Virus record (IMG/VR): IMGVR_UViG_3300043444_000048
Coordinates: 1 to 59,733 of that record
Strand: one strand, 5' to 3'
DNA from: a virus
Length of the DNA stretch: 59,733 bases
The stretch's first letter is position 1. Each line of letters begins with the position of its first letter. The position numbers and the translations under genes are program-made. The notes beneath the pieces were generated by a model. The model was not told the DNA's origin and ran no database searches. It was given only the letters and a program-made list of their open reading frames with translations. Shown one piece after another: positions 58,801 through 59,733 of the stretch.

Positions 58801-59113
58801 TACTAGTGCTATTCAGGTAGAGGACCTGAAAAAGTCTGAATCTTCGCTTGTCAAGTTCTTGAACTACAAGCAGCTACCTTACAAGGATGAAGAGATGTAC
58901 GTTGTGTCATTTAGACCACGCATCACTAAGGCAGGCAAGAAGATGGCTAGCCTAACCCTAGCAGATAGCACCAGAGATTTGCACTCCGTAACCGTATTCC
59001 CAACGGCATTTCCAAAGGCATACATGAAGGTTAAAGAGGGCAACGCATACAAGTTTGACTTGGGCAAAACAAAAGATGGAACAATTATTATGGAGGACGT
59101 ATTCGATGTTTGA
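55838..59113 (+). CDS. dnaE: DNA polymerase III alpha subunit (DnaE-type)
   Basis: A TTG start after AGAAAGG. A 1091-aa C-family polymerase. The PHP domain (1-270) keeps its metal ligands ('LHVHTHYSLFDG', 'ALAITDHGSLS', 'VITPDCHHAHTGQ'), so proofreading or pyrophosphatase activity is plausible. The catalytic palm has 'RGSAAGSLLCYALGITDVDP', 'NDFPDIDTDIQDSRREEVKD' (Asp near 420-422) and the third Asp in 'LIKIDALGLKTLSVI' (about 567). 'FNKSHAVAYSTLSYWTAWLK' is the fingers motif. The C-terminal OB fold lies at about 940-1080. The phage thus brings its own replicative polymerase. Confidence 0.93.
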   Translation: MSYIGLHVHTHYSLFDGIATPAEYVDRAQELGMSALAITDHGSLSGHREMYRAAKEKGIKPILGVEGYITENRFDQRDKEQRQGPLDLVYNHIIILAKNDIGLENLNKLNEIAWTEGYYKKPRIDYEVLEKYSEGLIVLSGCLSGALAKAIEAEEFAEAKRIIEWHKRVFGDDYYIEVMPHNPAEVNKQLLALADEYGVKAVITPDCHHAHTGQKEIQELKLILNTYSNKVQKDVTYEKSTKFDNLVDRLEYLYGKRDITFTEFDIHLLSDDEMHDAMKAQGIDREDMYEATIEIADKISDYGIKDHANLLPVQYQDPDGELYKLAIEGLTQRGLVNKENYLARLDEELEVIKAKNFGPYFLVVRNMISWAKQEGIMVGPGRGSAAGSLLCYALGITDVDPIQHGLLFFRFINPERNDFPDIDTDIQDSRREEVKDYLVRQYRHVASIATFLEFKDKGVVRDIARVLHIPLTDVNKVMKVVDTWDDYCTSKQASWFREKYPEIEMYGDQLRGRIRGTGIHAAGVVTAKEPIFRYAPMETRTSPGSGERIPVVAVDMEEAERIGLIKIDALGLKTLSVIQDTLAIIKDRTGKKIDLLSLNMEDSKVYEMLSSGFTKGVFQCEATPYTNLLIKMGVKNFAELAASNALVRPGAANTIGKDYIARKHGKQNIAYHHQVMKAFTAETYGCILYQEQVMLACTELGGMTMAEADKVRKIIGKKKDAKEFKQFQDRFVEGASRFLSPNIAEELWHDFEAHAGYSFNKSHAVAYSTLSYWTAWLKYYYPLEFMYSLLKNEKDKDARTEYLIEAKRMNIPIRLPHINESDIDFKIEGKAIRFGLSAIKFISDNIAEKYIAARPFASYKELEEFTFGKGNGVNSRALQALRVIGAATFPDQPRNDEEIRENLYEYLNLPEFNITVPNHFHAFINDVADFEEKGVFILMGMVKAIKRGKGWSRVEILDKTGSVGIFDEEQTAIEPGKTYLLLASDNRITSAIQVEDLKKSESSLVKFLNYKQLPYKDEEMYVVSFRPRITKAGKKMASLTLADSTRDLHSVTVFPTAFPKAYMKVKEGNAYKFDLGKTKDGTIIMEDVFDV

Positions 59114-59423
59114 TGAACTAGCAGAACAGCTGCATACAACGGCAGTTGCAAAAGGCTTTTGGCCAGAGGATGTAGACGATATCTTTATTACTAAGCAGCT
59201 TATGATGATTGTGTCAGAGGCTGTAGAGGTAATGGAGGCCATTCGTAAGGATAAGGGTGAAGACCAGATCGCTGATGAAATGGCTGACATTCTTATCCGA
59301 ACACTAGACCTATATGCAGGTCTGGTAGAGAATGGATATACTCGTGTATCACTCGACTACGCTCTCGACAAGAAGGCAAATATTAACAAGGACAGACCAG
59401 AAAGGCACGGTGTTCGCTTTTAA
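59106..59423 (+). CDS. MazG-like nucleotide pyrophosphohydrolase
   Basis: A 105-aa protein starting inside the polymerase end (eight-base overlap). 'LMMIVSEAVEVMEAIRKDKG' with Glu38 and Glu41 and 'QIADEMADILIRTLDLYA' with Asp57, Glu58 and Asp61 give the EXXE and EXXD metal-binding helices of the MazG/all-alpha NTP-PPase superfamily. Such enzymes hydrolyse (d)NTPs or (p)ppGpp-like signals and are frequent in phages, where they may clean nucleotide pools or affect stringent response. It overlaps recA by one base. Confidence 0.85.
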   Translation: MFDELAEQLHTTAVAKGFWPEDVDDIFITKQLMMIVSEAVEVMEAIRKDKGEDQIADEMADILIRTLDLYAGLVENGYTRVSLDYALDKKANINKDRPERHGVRF

Positions 59424-59733
59424 TGACAACTATTGAAGAGGCTCTAGCACAGCTAGACCCAAAGATTAGAAAGCGGTTGGGACCAGCTATCGGAATTAAG
59501 ACAGAGTTCCAGCCTACACCAAGCCCAGGATTGAATCGTGCACTAGGTGGTGGATTCCCATACGGACGACAGGTTCTGCTATGGGGTAGCAAGTCTAGTG
59601 CGAAGTCTTCTCTTTGCTTGCAAACAATTGGCATGGCTCAGAAAGAGGGCAAGCTCTGTGCTTGGATTGATGCTGAGATGTCTTATGATGAAGAGTGGGC
59701 TAGACGACTTGGTGTAGATACTGAGCAGCTAAT
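59423..59733 (+). CDS. RecA-like recombinase, truncated by the window end
   Basis: Only the first 103 codons are seen. The start overlaps the MazG-like stop by one base. It shows 'TPSPGLNRALGGGFPYGRQ' and the P-loop 'GSKSSAKS' (residues 55-62), where RecA normally has G at position 60 (GxxxxGKS/T) and here an Ala. 'AWIDAEMSYDEEWARRLGVD' follows, clearly RecA (compare FIDAEHALDPIYARKLGVD in E. coli). It would drive recombination and repair of phage DNA. The remaining sequence lies outside. Confidence 0.88.
   Translation, partial: MTTIEEALAQLDPKIRKRLGPAIGIKTEFQPTPSPGLNRALGGGFPYGRQVLLWGSKSSAKSSLCLQTIGMAQKEGKLCAWIDAEMSYDEEWARRLGVDTEQL

Overview
The window is a continuous stretch of a tailed double-stranded DNA phage genome with a siphovirus plan: HK97-type head genes, a tube tail protein and a 3019-residue tape measure. 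Genes are packed with 1-base TAATG or TAGTG stop/start overlaps, and no host housekeeping genes, rRNA or tRNA are seen. The host is probably a Gram-positive actinobacterium. The reasons are an exported NlpC/P60 peptidase plus transglycosylase pair, many genes that look leaderless behind an extended -10 box, and a large-phage replication set (DnaE-type polymerase, DnaB, primase, RecA). G+C looks moderate by eye, and several fibre modules ('VDGAPALLDTLNE', 'GHTH..SDITDVTAT..E') are of the kind common in aquatic phages. A freshwater actinobacterial host is therefore a reasonable guess, but only an inference.

Layout. 1-620: tiny leftward genes behind a consensus TTGACA/TAGTAT promoter. 844-2348: a GT60-like glycosyltransferase, a leftward zinc-ribbon protein and a small membrane protein that could be a holin. 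2349-2673: an AT-rich gap with palindromes, an antisense promoter and a promoter that runs almost directly into a terminator. 2674-25367: an unusually large adhesin/fibre block (BppU-like, collagen-like, FN3, Ig-like, beta-propeller, LamG-like and long coiled-coil/beta fibre proteins, many duplicated), interrupted by a leftward lysis cassette at 8527-9629. 25386-33026: portal, prohead protease with nested scaffold, major capsid protein and connector/neck genes. 33106-34898: major tail protein and two related tail-assembly-chaperone genes. 34919-51624: tape measure, distal tail and baseplate proteins. 51626-59733: a MerR-like DNA-binding protein and then the replication module, cut by the window edge inside recA. 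No terminase is present, so it lies outside the window.

How the genes work together. The head module assembles around a scaffold that seems to be made both as the tail of the protease and separately from an internal start. The tape measure sets a predicted tail length near 450 nm. The many fibre genes probably provide several alternative host or surface-binding tips. Replication is largely phage-encoded (helicase, primase, SSB, polymerase, MazG-like pyrophosphatase, RecA).

Most notable observations: (1) repeated TGN-TANNNT-N6-ATG arrangements that predict leaderless mRNAs; (2) a perfect Shine-Dalgarno and in-frame ATG inside the protease gene that would make a separate scaffold; (3) two paralogous tail chaperone genes where a frameshift is normally used; (4) a LamG-like domain split by about 325 residues of Tyr-Thr repeats; (5) a roughly 600-residue insert in the tape measure bounded by the same 25-residue motif; (6) a promoter-terminator pair predicting an RNA of about 55 nt.
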